In this document: positions 52,697 to 62,402 of the stretch, piece by piece
Position numbering within the stretch: the first letter of the stretch is position 1
Layout of the letters: the number at the start of each line of letters is the position of its first letter
NCBI GenBank assembly: GCA_030867875.1
Contig: JAOWCC010001589.1
Location: 145,487,745-145,551,744 of the forward strand
From: Actinernus sp. WN-2022
Taxonomy: Eukaryota; Cnidaria; Anthozoa; Actiniaria; Actinernidae
Reading direction: 5' to 3'
Length of the DNA: 64,000 nt
Position numbers and translations under genes: made by a program
Notes under the pieces: model-generated
The model's input: only the letters and a program-made list of their open reading frames with translations
Database searches by the model: none
Told to the model about the DNA's origin: nothing

Positions 52697-55634
52697 TAAC
52701 TGGCAATTTCAGTTATTTTTACATAGAAACGGGAGATGCTTTTGGGGATCACTTCACGGCTTGCAGTGTTGGTCATGACATAGTGTTCCTCCAGTATCTT
52801 TTTTAACCGGCCTGTGGCTGGCTTTATCCGGCTGAAGTTGTTTGCCAAACTTACAAACTCGTGGTGGATAGACTCTCCACCCTGCTCATCAAAGAAACCA
52901 AGGGGAAAGTGCCATTTTCTAATGAACGGAGTTACATGATCCTCCAGCATGTGCATTTTTGGTGGGAAGGTTGGACGTGGGCAATGGCTCCTGTAATACA
53001 CCATAAGCTTCTTGATGTCTTGATCTGAAATAGTAAAAAGGTATTGTTTAAATTTATTTCCTGGACATTTTTATGTTTGTTAAATTCAATACTTACCAAG
53101 CACTGATATCCTCTGACAGGTGGAGAATAAGCTGAACAACACTTGGTACTTGTCCTATATAGCCTTAGCTGCATTAAGTACATGTAGAATGGGGCAGTGC
53201 TCTTCTGTCACATTCACAACGACTGCATATTTTGTGAATATTCTCAGTCTGTTGAAATGGAGAAAGAAAAATTAGTTATTTAATATTATCTGAATGACAC
53301 ATATATTTAGTATGTGAACTTAATCCAAAGTTTTGCTGAATTGTATAATACCTTAAGACAAATGTCAATGTGATTTCCTATGAAGCCGTTACTGTAGCAA
53401 CAATGTAGATATAGTATTGATATATTGACAAAAAATGAGCAGGACTAGGAGGGAAGAAAGGTATGGATGTTTTAAAGTTTTGCACTCTGACACACCACAC
53501 TTGGGGAGGCCTGGGGCTACAAAATGTGCTAAACACTGATATGACAGAAATGTGGAGATTAATCCTATCATTAACATAAGCAGTGCCATTGAAAAAAAAA
53601 CTGATCAATTGGTATGTTGAATAAGGGTTCATGGATGACATTGAAAAACTTCTTAGCATTTTTCAAGTTTCCTTGACCCTTTTCCTGAAACTGTTTCAGC
53701 TGGTTATTAATGTACTCCAGTGTTCTTATTGTGACTTCACTCTGCTGATCTTTCGGTAAGGGCATCTCAGCTGCAAGGATGGTACACCATATGCAGGGGT
53801 GACGGCCTGTTATTTTAAAATAAATATATTTGTATTTTGAATCGTGTTGGTGTAGTTATGTGGGGAGCAACATTACTTGCATGTAGATTTTTATTATAAT
53901 TACCACTTGCTCCTGAAATTCCCATCACTTTACAGAAGAACTCGTAATCACCAAACAAGAAAAGTAGAATGCTCTTGTCACTTGAAACCAAACAAAAAAA
54001 TACATTAGTGTAAGAGCAATTACATGATATTAATAAGATGGATATTGATGAAAATATAGAAACAAGTAATGATTTTAGCCTACTGCCATGTATGCTGCGT
54101 CAGTCGTTCCAGGTGATCCGAGTAACGCTGAGTAACTGTCCTGAGGTTGTTGCGGGTGTCTTTACCCTCGTAGAGTGCAAAAACCACCGTGTTTTTTGTT
54201 GAATTTGGGTGTTCTACATTGGCTAATAGAAATACTAATTTCATTGATCCCTGGCCATGGTCACCTCCAAGTTTAACAAAAAGTTTGTCATCTGGAATCA
54301 ACCCCCCATGCCATGTCAGCAGATCAGCACTGAAAAAAAGTAATACAGTGTAAATATTTTGTTTTATCTGCACTGATACTGTTTATTTCCCCACTAGGTT
54401 AGAGACCCCTTTTCGTACACGTACCTGTTACTACTTTCCACATAGTCAATGATTTTCCCCTCAAGATCATCCACAAAGGCACATGGCGTCTCATTCATAA
54501 TGGTCACCATTTTGTTACCCCTTTTCTCGTGATGCTCCATGGGAATGAACTCGGCCTGAAGATTGTCTCCAATGAGGCGCTTTTTCTGGATGCGTTGTTT
54601 TTTCTCACTATCCATTCTTATACTCCATTGACCAAACCATCTGTGATAAAGAAAGAAACTAAATTAGTAATAACTATGCAGTACAGTTGCCATAAGTCAA
54701 CCACAGTGCTTTGCGCACAGAGACAACAGCTGTAAGCCATTTTCTGTATACCTGATATTCAATAAAACAAAAGCAGAAGTGAGCAGAACACTGGTTGACA
54801 GTGCCCCTTTAAATATATGGTTTTACAAAATACTGCTACTGACCTTAGTTTATTTAGGCGGAACCATGACAGCCCCATGACAGCCCTATGTCAGCCTTCA
54901 TTGCTAGTACCTCACCTTCGGGTACCTCCAGTATCAGCTCCTTTCCCAGTGCATCCCGTATTAGATTTTCACGTTCTGCCTTCGTGGTACTTTTGAGGTG
55001 CTTCAGGACGTGAACATTCATCTGATTGCCACTGACTGTTGCACCAACGCGCTGGAGGTCCTTTGTCCGGTTCCTAACGTGTCCTTCACTGACTTGATCA
55101 CTGAGCTTTTCAGCTTGGCGTACGGAAATAAGTTTAAGGGGCTTGTAATAAAAATAAGAAAGTGTCACTTTATGATCTGCAAGGTACTACACACATATAT
55201 ATATAAACATATAAGTATATTTAGTACTACCGATATTGCCTTTAAGGCTTACCTTGCCTCCTGTTTTCAAAAGGGCGCTACCATTGTTTGATGCTCTCAG
55301 CTTTGATTTCACAAATAGTGTTCCCAGCTTTTCCATCTGGCGATATGTTGCCTTCTCTAAGCTCCGACATTGCTTTTTCGAGGCTGTCACTTGCTGAAAC
55401 TAGGTTTTGTACAGGAGTTACATGCCTTAGGGTGGGGTTCTCAGTGATGGTGCATATATGCATGTCAGAGTCTTCGTAGTGGGATTCGTGATTGCAAGTT
55501 CTACATCTGACTTTTATTTCCCCCAACAGTCGGAGCACCATTCTTGTGGGTTGCTTCAGATAACTAGGAGAGAGATACTCCTTGCAAACAGGACATGAAA
55601 AAGAGCTGCTAGTCAGCCCTACCTGCCTTAAGCA
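52697..55634 (-). pseudogene. N-RAG-TP-like gene with RAG1 RING/zinc-finger-like start
   Basis: At least nine exons with GT-AG introns, all on the minus strand. E1 (55634-55247): SCPVCKEYLSPSYLKQPTRM, VLRLLGEIKVRCRTCNHESH and YEDSDMHICT. This lines up with the end of the RAG1 RING and the following zinc finger (CP.C ... D..SPVK..L..L...V.C ... H...). E2 (about 55146-54844): PLKLISVRQAEKLSDQVSEG, broken by an 11-bp tandem duplication. E3 (about 54647-54421): WSIRMDSEKKQRIQKKRLIG. E4 (54329-54085): ADLLTWHGGLIPDDKLFVKL and GDHGQGSMKLVFLLANVEHP. E5: DKSILLFLFGDYEFFCKVMG. E6: GRHPCIWCTILAAEM. Then VAPGLPKCGV; E8 with one stop (FTKYAVVVNVTEEHCPILHV); E9 (to 52697): PPKMHMLEDHVTPFIRKWHF and DEQGGESIHHEFVSLANNF. 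The family matches the N-RAG-TP transposon genes described from molluscs and other invertebrates. The first RING exon is missing. Confidence 0.75.
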
Positions 55635-55654
55635 GCCTGCAAGTAGTTTAACAG

Positions 55655-55922
55655 CCCATTATATGTCAAATACCGCCTCCTGATTGGTCGAGAGCAAAAC
55701 AATGACGTCACAGGAATGTATGACGTCACAAGGGGGCCCCGCCTCCGCCGAAATCTTTTATAGGGCAAATACAGGGCGCTGATTGGCCGAAACCTGTATA
55801 GGGCAACTACGGGGCGCTGATTGGCAAATGTTATAGGACAAATTCCGCCTCCTGAGTAGTGGACCGGGGAACTGCCAGGGAATATAAAAAAGTTACCCTT
55901 CCTTGTAAATTCAGCGTGAACG
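55655..55922 (+). promoter_or_regulatory. Repeat-bearing promoter of the GRF-finger ORF
   Basis: Contains two TGACGTCA boxes, three 'gattgg' (inverted CCAAT) boxes and a tandemly repeated 'tatagggcaa...gggcgctgattgg' unit. Direct repeats of 'caaat(a/t)ccgcctcctga' lie at both ends. A TATAAAAAA box at 55883-55891 lies only about 32 bp before the ATG at 55923, which implies a very short leader. Confidence 0.6.
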
Positions 55923-56591
55923 ATGAACCCTACTTGTTTTTGTGGGTGTTACGCTAAAGTCGTAAAAGGATTGGCCGGGACTCCAGAGTGTGTGGACAAG
56001 TGTGGACAAACGGCTAATTACAAGTCACAACCGCAAGTTTTACTGTGCAGCTTTTATTTTACGGAACAGGAACTTCCTTTGGTGAAAGCGGTTATCCCCT
56101 ACGGAACTTTGTATAACACGTTTCCCAAGTGTGGCCATAATTTGTGGATGAACGTAGGGGTGAGCCGAAGTGAGAAAAATCCGAACCGCGTGTTCTTTAC
56201 GTGTACGGCCCCGGCGCCCAACCCGAAGTGTGCGTTTCCTCTTGGATTTATGTGGGCTGGCCCTCCCGCACAACCTATTGTGGACGGCCCCTCACCCCCC
56301 AAGAAAACACAATTCTACGCTTCGTCATGGACACCACAGGTCCCCCAAAATCAGCCACCCGTCGCTTGGTCCAGTCCCACTTCCACTATGCCGCTTACGG
56401 GACCGCCCGCAGCGATACCCCAGGGGCCTCCCCTGGGGACTACGTTGAGCCCGACAGGGACTCCCCTGGAACCCTCCGGACCCCCTACTGGTACAATGGC
56501 TGGGGGTCCCCCGCCACCCCCACCCCCTATAAGCATCCCGACAGCGTCCTGGACACCCTGGAACAACAACAATCAGGGACAAGCGGTATAA
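55923..56591 (+). CDS. GRF-type zinc-finger, proline-rich protein (222 aa), intronless
   Basis: An intact ORF with A at -3 of the ATG and a promoter-like region directly upstream. The N-terminus is Cys-rich (MNPTCFCGCYAKV, CVDKCGQ). Residues ~85-120 form a GRF-like zinc finger: FPKCGHNLWMNV, RSEKNPNRVFFTC and PKCAFPLGFMW, the C..C.H/..NP.R.F..C..C pattern of nucleic-acid-binding GRF fingers. The rest is Pro/Thr/Ser-rich and GC-rich (GPPTGTMAGGPPPPPPP). Base composition is far richer in GC than the surroundings. It ends 18 bp before the truncated THAP transposase, so the whole unit (about 55655-56616) looks like a recent insertion or rearrangement. Source unknown: a viral or mobile origin is possible, and a chance ORF is unlikely given its length, intactness and promoter. 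Confidence 0.6.
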   Translation: MNPTCFCGCYAKVVKGLAGTPECVDKCGQTANYKSQPQVLLCSFYFTEQELPLVKAVIPYGTLYNTFPKCGHNLWMNVGVSRSEKNPNRVFFTCTAPAPNPKCAFPLGFMWAGPPAQPIVDGPSPPKKTQFYASSWTPQVPQNQPPVAWSSPTSTMPLTGPPAAIPQGPPLGTTLSPTGTPLEPSGPPTGTMAGGPPPPPPPISIPTASWTPWNNNNQGQAV

Positions 56592-56607
56592 TGCCCGAGC
56601 TAGGAGA

Positions 56608-57621
56608 TTAGTGGGCCTCAAAACAATCCATGATGACGGTAACCTTCCTTCCAAATGTGTACTGAAAACACATTGGCATAGTTTTCCATAGTTGATCTCT
56701 GCTTGGCCACATTATAAAGCAGGATAACCTGTTATCCAGAGAAACAATCCAAGTATTGAATATCCTTGACACGGTTGACAAGGAGACCAGGAATCTGTAT
56801 GCCAGGTCTTGAAACGGAACATTCAGTCGCAGCTTCATGAGGACCATGACAAGTTCTTGAAAACTATCAAGACTGTTCGATCGACGAGTTACGTGCGGAG
56901 CTACGTGATCATGCACAACCATGAGAACTTCTAAAGAAGGTAAACCCGTGTAGAATCTGACTTTTTCGGCAGAATCAAAGTACTCTTTCGTTGGAGCCTG
57001 ATAGCAAGGATTATGAAACATGTATGCGAATTCTTCAGTCTACGTTTCTGACTCTGCTTTACCTGTTTCGAGTGGTTTGTCAGTCTGAGTTGCTTTGTCA
57101 ACCTTTGCCAATTCTTCCATAGGATCGCTCCATTCCATCGACGAACTCGTAGAAGGTTCGACCTCGGAAAATGGTATATCCTGAGCACGACAACCACTTT
57201 GATCAAGTTCTTTCCTCTTCTTTGCTGCCTCGATTTCTTGCTGTTCTATTGTGCGCTTCCTTCGATGTTTCGCCCTCTCAGCTCTCGCTATCACTTCGCT
57301 CTGTTCTCTTTCCTTCTTCTCGGCATCCTTGAACACTTTCTTTCCGAGATTTTGAGTTGGTACCCAGTCAATGTTATATTTATCCCAGACAGATGCGGCT
57401 TTTCCTGTAACAAAGTGAAGACTGCAAACTCTTTCACTGTCTAGGATGTTCTTCGAGTCCGTGTCTCCCCGGCTAACAGCCGAAATCCACTGTCTTCTCC
57501 TCTCTCTTGTGAGTACTTCGTGCTCTTCACCTTGAGTGGTAATTACTTTGGGAATACAAGCAAATTTAACCGGGTGTTTTCCACTTTTTGAGCGACAGCC
57601 GACCACAATACAGTGAACCAT
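56608..57621 (-). pseudogene. THAP-HTH-DDE transposase (ISL2EU-type), one stop, truncated
   Basis: ATG 57621 starts a THAP finger: MVHCIVVGCRSKSGKHPV, FACIPK, RRRQWISAVSRGD, RVCSLHFVTGKAASVWDK and DWVPTQNLG, with the C2CH ligands and the closing motif intact. A basic coiled linker follows (REQSEVIARAERAKHRRKRT), then ATQTD. A single TAG at 57040-57042 interrupts the same frame, which resumes with FDSAEKVRFYTGLPSLEVLM, a helix-turn-helix (SFQELVMVLMKLRLNVPFQD, VSLSTVSRIFNTW), WPSRDQLWKTMP and the first catalytic Asp (KVTVIMDCFE). It stops at about 56616, where the GRF-finger unit begins, so the second and third acids are absent. Its upstream region matches the end of the nested unit at 41373-41450. 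Confidence 0.85.
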
Positions 57622-57662
57622 TTGACTCCGCGTCTCCGGGTTCTGATTCGCTTTGTTTACAG

Positions 57663-57737
57663 TCTGAGGGGCACAAAGATGGCGGATAGCAACCGTTGTC
57701 AAGGGTATTGTCACGTGGGTGAAAGCCAAGAATACCA
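57663..57737 (-). promoter_or_regulatory. Terminal promoter of the THAP transposase copy
   Basis: Minus strand: TATTCTTGGCTTTCAC, a CACGTGAC box, then 'ccgccatctttgtgcccctc' before the ATG at 57621. The same layout occurs at 41373-41450, and the outer edge is shared. Confidence 0.6.
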
Positions 57738-58934
57738 CAGTGGTGAATCTGAAGTTGGGATTATTTACTGTCCATTTCTTGGCAAAGTCCATATTTCTCT
57801 TCCCACACTTATTAACAGATTGAAGAAAACAATGCATTGCTTATCAAAGGTACAATAATGTTGTTTGTAGATAAAGAAGAGGAAAGCAACCTAAAATACG
57901 ACACTGGTAGCCTGAATTTCAGCCCGTCTCCTTTGGTTCGTTCGTCCCGGGAGGAACGAACCAGAGTAGATGGCTGAAATTTAGGCTATGACACTGGAGG
58001 TAGAGTGTTCAATTTAAACTACCACAATGTCTTAAAAAGCTAGGTGGTCAATTTGGACAAAGGGGGGTGGCTATATTAAAAAGTTGTGTGGGAAACTGGG
58101 GAAAACAATGCCGAAGTGCCTAGTCGACAAATACACATTAAAACAATTCTGCATTCTAATATCCTACTTTGTGCAAGATAAATATCCCCTAACTATTTCT
58201 AAATGATTAACAGCTGGCACTAAAATAGTTTGCTACCATGCAGCTATGGAAATAAATAATTCTGCAGCAATCAATATAGATCTAGAGGGTAACCTGTACT
58301 GGAATAATGACAGATTATGCTAAGTCAATTAAGTTGCCTTAGGCTGAGCTTACCTTATTATTACGGGTTCTTGGTTAGTAAAAGGAAAAAGTGAACACCG
58401 ACAACGACCATTATGAATCAAGAGAAATAGTAAATTAAACTTTCATTTCTCCGGCCTGATGCTCACATATGTTTACTTCGCCTGCAACAATGGAGCCGTA
58501 ATCACTCTAACTATATTGTTAATCTTCTATGAACACTCGATTGATAACGAAGAGTTCTTTTCCGTGTTTTGCAGACATACAAACAAATGAAAAGGATAGT
58601 AGAAGGTCGATTTTCTACTTCACAATCGCGCGCTAGGCGAAGACAATAGAAGCCTCGATTTCATGATAATCAAAACAAAATCAGAGGCGCGCAAAGCGTA
58701 ATGGTTCGTCCTGGGTCTTTAAATAATAGCTGCTGCTTTGTCTTGGATGGCATCTTAGGCACAGGTGAGTTAAACCTGAGGTTAGTTGTTTCTCTTGATT
58801 GGGTTCGTAATCACTTCCGATCTGCTAAGTGCTCAGTGCTAAGGCTCTTCATTGTGCTTTGTTCCGTGGTCAGGTGGATATTGAAGACTCCTTCAGTAAT
58901 CGTGTTTCCATAAAATACTGTTTGAAGCTTATTT
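57738..58934. other. No gene recognised; one foldback repeat
   Basis: Apart from the hairpin at 57908-57988, only short frames. A 70-codon plus frame at 58701 lacks motifs. Confidence 0.4.
57908..57988. repeat. 81-bp foldback element
   Basis: Arms TAGCCTGAATTTCAGCC (57908-57924) and GGCTGAAATTTAGGCTA (57972-57988) pair with one mismatch. An inner pair, 'ggttcgttc' / 'gaacgaacc', extends the hairpin. Confidence 0.82.
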
Positions 58935-59620
58935 TCATTGAAAGAGTTCAAGGCCACAGATGAAACTGGATGCTACTCGGTACGGAAAATGCGGCAGGGT
59001 TGCAAGTGTGAGTGCCGAGTTTTCGCTTGTTGTTGAAAGAATTTTTGAAATGCTTTTCTGTTGTTTCTCTAGAAGGCTACTGTAGTTGTTAATTGACTGC
59101 AGGTTTTTATGTCCAGTTATTTGGATAATTTGGTTCACAGGAACGCCACTATCTTGAAGCTTTTGAACCAGTGTTTTTATTCCACGCTGATTTGTTTTTC
59201 TTGAAATTCCCGCGGCTTGACACATGTCTTTCATTATGCTATTTAGCTTGTTTATTCCCATTGATTGAGATTTAAACCACATAGAGTTTTCCAGTTCTAC
59301 CTGACTTACTGTTTTAAAGTGATTTAAAGACAGATAGAAGCATGCATCCGGATCTAACATTGATGTATGACGTTTTTCTTTGTAAATTTTGTAATCGTGC
59401 ACAAGATCACGCCTTGTTGGCGTACATTCGAGGTTTCACTTGACGTACATTCGAGGTTTCACTTGACGTACATTTGGTGGATCTTCTTCAGTTCTTGTCT
59501 TAGTTTGGCGTTCGCAATATTCTAGGTATTCTTTTCCTTCCCTGTCGGTCTTTAGAACGACATCGCCACGCGCAGTTCTCTTTGTTCTCGGCACCCACGA
59601 AGACCAAAGTGCATAGTATA
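58935..59620 (-). pseudogene. Crypton-type tyrosine recombinase (DUF3504-like) relic
   Basis: The minus strand starts MHFGLRGCREQRELR (first catalytic Arg region). After a one-base loss comes GDVVLKTDREGKEYLEYCER, QTKTRTEEDPPNVRQVKPRM, then a 23-bp tandem duplication (59420-59475) that shifts the frame. The frame 59402-58935 continues DPDACFYLSLNHF, NSMWFKSQSMGINKLNSIMK, AAGISRKTNQRGIKTLVQKL and IIQITGHKNLQSINNYSSLL. In this family the motif before KT should be HxxR; here it reads QRGI, so two catalytic residues are lost, while the GHK and the nucleophile-region Tyr (NNY) remain. Such recombinases are encoded by Cryptons and their domesticated relatives. It is inactive. Confidence 0.78.
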
Positions 59621-60100
59621 GAATACTCAGCTGGACACGTAGTTATTGTCAAATCTTTTAGACTGGATAATAAAATTATGAACACATTCAAAAAATAAAT
59701 AAATCTAGGTCTGGATGACCATAAAGTACAGTAGTATTTCAGTTTTTCTTTTGGAAGATGCTAATAACCATTTGTCACTGAGCACCTGTGCGACAGAGGT
59801 GAGAAGAGTTATACGCGGAACGGCAAAAAGAGGACAAAATAGAAAAAAATGACAAACAGATTCTGTGGGAAAGCCATATAGGGGCGACTCCATATGAGAG
59901 TAGAGAAAATCCCAAAATTTAATTCAACACAAAAAAATGAAAATACCAATGAATGTACACTTTGATAGTTGAGCTATCAAAAAAAATATGACTCATGCAG
60001 TACAGGCCCCATTTGATCTCTGGGGGTTCCCCAAAGTCGGTAGTTACAAGGAGGAGCTTTTCATAGTATCAGTGGCATAGTTAGTAAATTATTAACCTGG
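59621..60100. other. No gene recognised
   Basis: Short frames only. The left boundary of the Crypton relic was not resolved. Confidence 0.35.
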
Positions 60101-60176
60101 GTATCAGGCTTACCTTTTCCCCCGGGAAAAAGAAAGAAAAAACAATGCGCGAGAGGGGGAAAAGAACGCCTGATAC
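60101..60176. repeat. 76-bp foldback element
   Basis: Arms gtatcaggcttaccttttcc (60101-60120) and the inverse ending gcctgatac (60155-60176) pair over about 20 of 22 bases around a purine-rich loop. Confidence 0.78.
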
Positions 60177-60357
60177 AAATACTATTCGAGACACCTTCCG
60201 CCCCTTGTCACGTCGCCTGTCACAATCATGTCACGTAGTAAAGTGCTTTCGAGATTAGCCGCTAGTAACCTGAAAAACGTTTCACACATTCGAACCTCGT
60301 AGTATCATGTCCACTTAAAACATTATTTCTATTCCAAAATAATACTAGACTACTTAC

Positions 60358-60558
60358 CATGTCTCCACAGTATGGACTTCGTCAACCACAAGAACTTTGG
60401 CTTTGTGCAATGCACCACATTTTAAACATTTTGACCATCTTTCGCTTAGCCATTGTTCAGCACTTCCATAGATGATTTTAAAATTTCCCTGTCTTCGATG
60501 TGTCTTTCTCTCCGGACTCGCCGATCGCTGCAGCTTGTAGACTAGTTTTGACCCTGTT
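60358..60558 (-). pseudogene. RecQ-like DExH helicase exon fragment
   Basis: The minus strand reads NRVKTSLQAAAIGESGEKDT, a frameshift near 60490, then FKIIYGSAEQWLSERWSKCL, HKAKVLVVDEVHTVETW, ending at a GTAAGT donor at 60357. VVDEVH is the Walker B (DExH) motif of superfamily 2 helicases, and the YGSAEQWL block before it is the arrangement of RecQ-like element helicases seen in multicopy in cnidarians, as I recall. Walker A and the C-terminal helicase domain were not found. A single decayed exon. Confidence 0.6.
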
Positions 60559-60600
60559 CAAATTATTAACTTATGTAGTCCAAGGAAGTAACAATTTTGT

Positions 60601-61150
60601 CATGGACGTTACATCATGGACGTTACAGTTTCAAACAATAATTTTTCTACAAAAATTAATTAACATACAAAAATAATAATATCAGGCACATATTATCAGA
60701 AGTATAATGTAACAGGCCAACATTAAAGGTGGCCAAATTTTAGATAACATTAACAGTAAATCGAAGTGTCAAATGATACCAATAGTGTTGGTAATGTAAA
60801 CACGGACAATGTTGATTTTGATTTCTATCAAGTGTACTAAGCGATATTTCTTGTATCGGTCTGGAACTGATTTTACTCTGGAGAGATAGTATCCCCAACA
60901 ATTCTTCTTAGGATCAGACATGATTTCATTGAACTTAGAATACTTGGTAGAGATGGAATAATGTGACCAGAAGTTACTCATTTTTGAGCATGCTCAGAAC
61001 TGTCAACTTAGATAAATACTGCTGGCTACATCACAAGACAAATTGGATATGATTTTAAAGGTTAGAAAAGAAGAAAAGATAGTTAATTTTCCTTTATCAA
61101 ATCGCTTTTCACACATTGTAACGTCCATGATTGAGAATGTAACGTCCATG
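60601..61150. mobile_element. Small inverted-repeat element with doubled terminal motif
   Basis: The left end carries CATGGACGTTACAT followed at once by CATGGACGTTACA (60601-60627). The right end carries TGTAACGTCCATG and ATGTAACGTCCATG (61117-61129, 61137-61150). The outer and inner motifs are inverse across the element. The ~550-bp interior has a 70-codon minus frame (60981-60769) without a recognised domain. It is probably a non-autonomous DNA transposon. Confidence 0.65.
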
Positions 61151-62402
61151 CAAGCTATTTTTTATCAATCACAGAAAATAAAAACATAATGAAGAAATAG
61201 CAATAGATATGTTAAATATTCTGGTTTAGTATTATTTCATCAGTGAATATGGAGATTCCCGTGCTCTGATTGGTCGAGAATCACGTCATATGTCGCTATA
61301 TTCACCTGCAGAGCGCCTGGAGGTGAATATAACATACGATGCATTTACCAAAATGGCCGCTCGCATAGTTACCGATGTTTCTCACGAAGAAATAAATAAT
61401 ATGAAAGAAAAAGCTTTCCCAAAACCCACCAAAGAAGCAACTAAATAAGTATGGCTAAACTTGAAGCTTTTTTTAAATCCACAAGCCTTCATAAACAAAG
61501 TTTACTTACGAGTTTCGGGTTGAGTTTATTCGGTCCTCGTGTCTTTATGAATTACAAACTTTTGCAAGGAACCTTGTCCTACAAAAATTTGGGAGCGGTT
61601 CGACTCAAACAGAGTGTACTTACTTGAGTTATTTTCCTCGTGGTGCTTGATAGAAAAACAACAAGTTCTAGTTTCATTCAGGGAGCCGGTTGGTGTTAGT
61701 GTTATGCTCTTCTCTCGCCGCTCTCCGTGTATTTTCAAGCTTTATCTCATACCGAAATCATTTGTCTCTTGATTTATCATTGTCTTTGATTCTGTGATGG
61801 CTATAATCCACAAAACTAGGAAATTTGTCCTTTGAAGTGGACTCATGAAAGCGGTTCCTTTCGTCGTTTCGATAAATTTTCACTCGCCGTGGCAGATTTT
61901 CAGTTTTGCCGATTTCCACTCATTTTCGCTGCATTTCCTCTCTTTGTAACACGGTACGAGATCTCAAAAGTGAAGATTGCTGCTTCAACTTGAATTCTAG
62001 TGTGCATTTGGACTGTTTTTTTTTTTATATTTCTATACTTGTCCATCCTTGTAGTCTATGCAAGTCGAGTCGGTTTTTGCAATGAACCGTAGCGACACGT
62101 GATTATGCAAATGTTTGTCACAAAACTATCTTGTCACTTGCGCTTGTAAAACTTATAAAAGGGTCGGATCGGAAGTCAGACTATTATATTGTCTAGTTTT
62201 AATTTCCCTGATATTCACTGATGAAATTATACTAAAACAATTATTCACTGAAGTCGAAGTCGATGACAACCATTATATATCAATTATAACTTATCAAATA
62301 TAAATATATATTAAGTTTCCATACAAACATGCAGTACCACACTTTCAATCATAATAAAGTAGAAAGGAAAACTTTCTGGAATATAATTTGTTTTAGCAAT
62401 AT
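61151..62402. other. No gene recognised
   Basis: AT-rich. A block at about 61240-61340 has repeated 'gaatat', 'cacgtcat' and 'tattcacc' half-palindromes, possibly a small element. No coding signal. Confidence 0.4.

Noticed and set aside
61240..61340. Half-palindromic block resembling a cAMP-response promoter
   Set aside because: No gene start follows on either strand and the motifs are short; more likely part of a small repeat.
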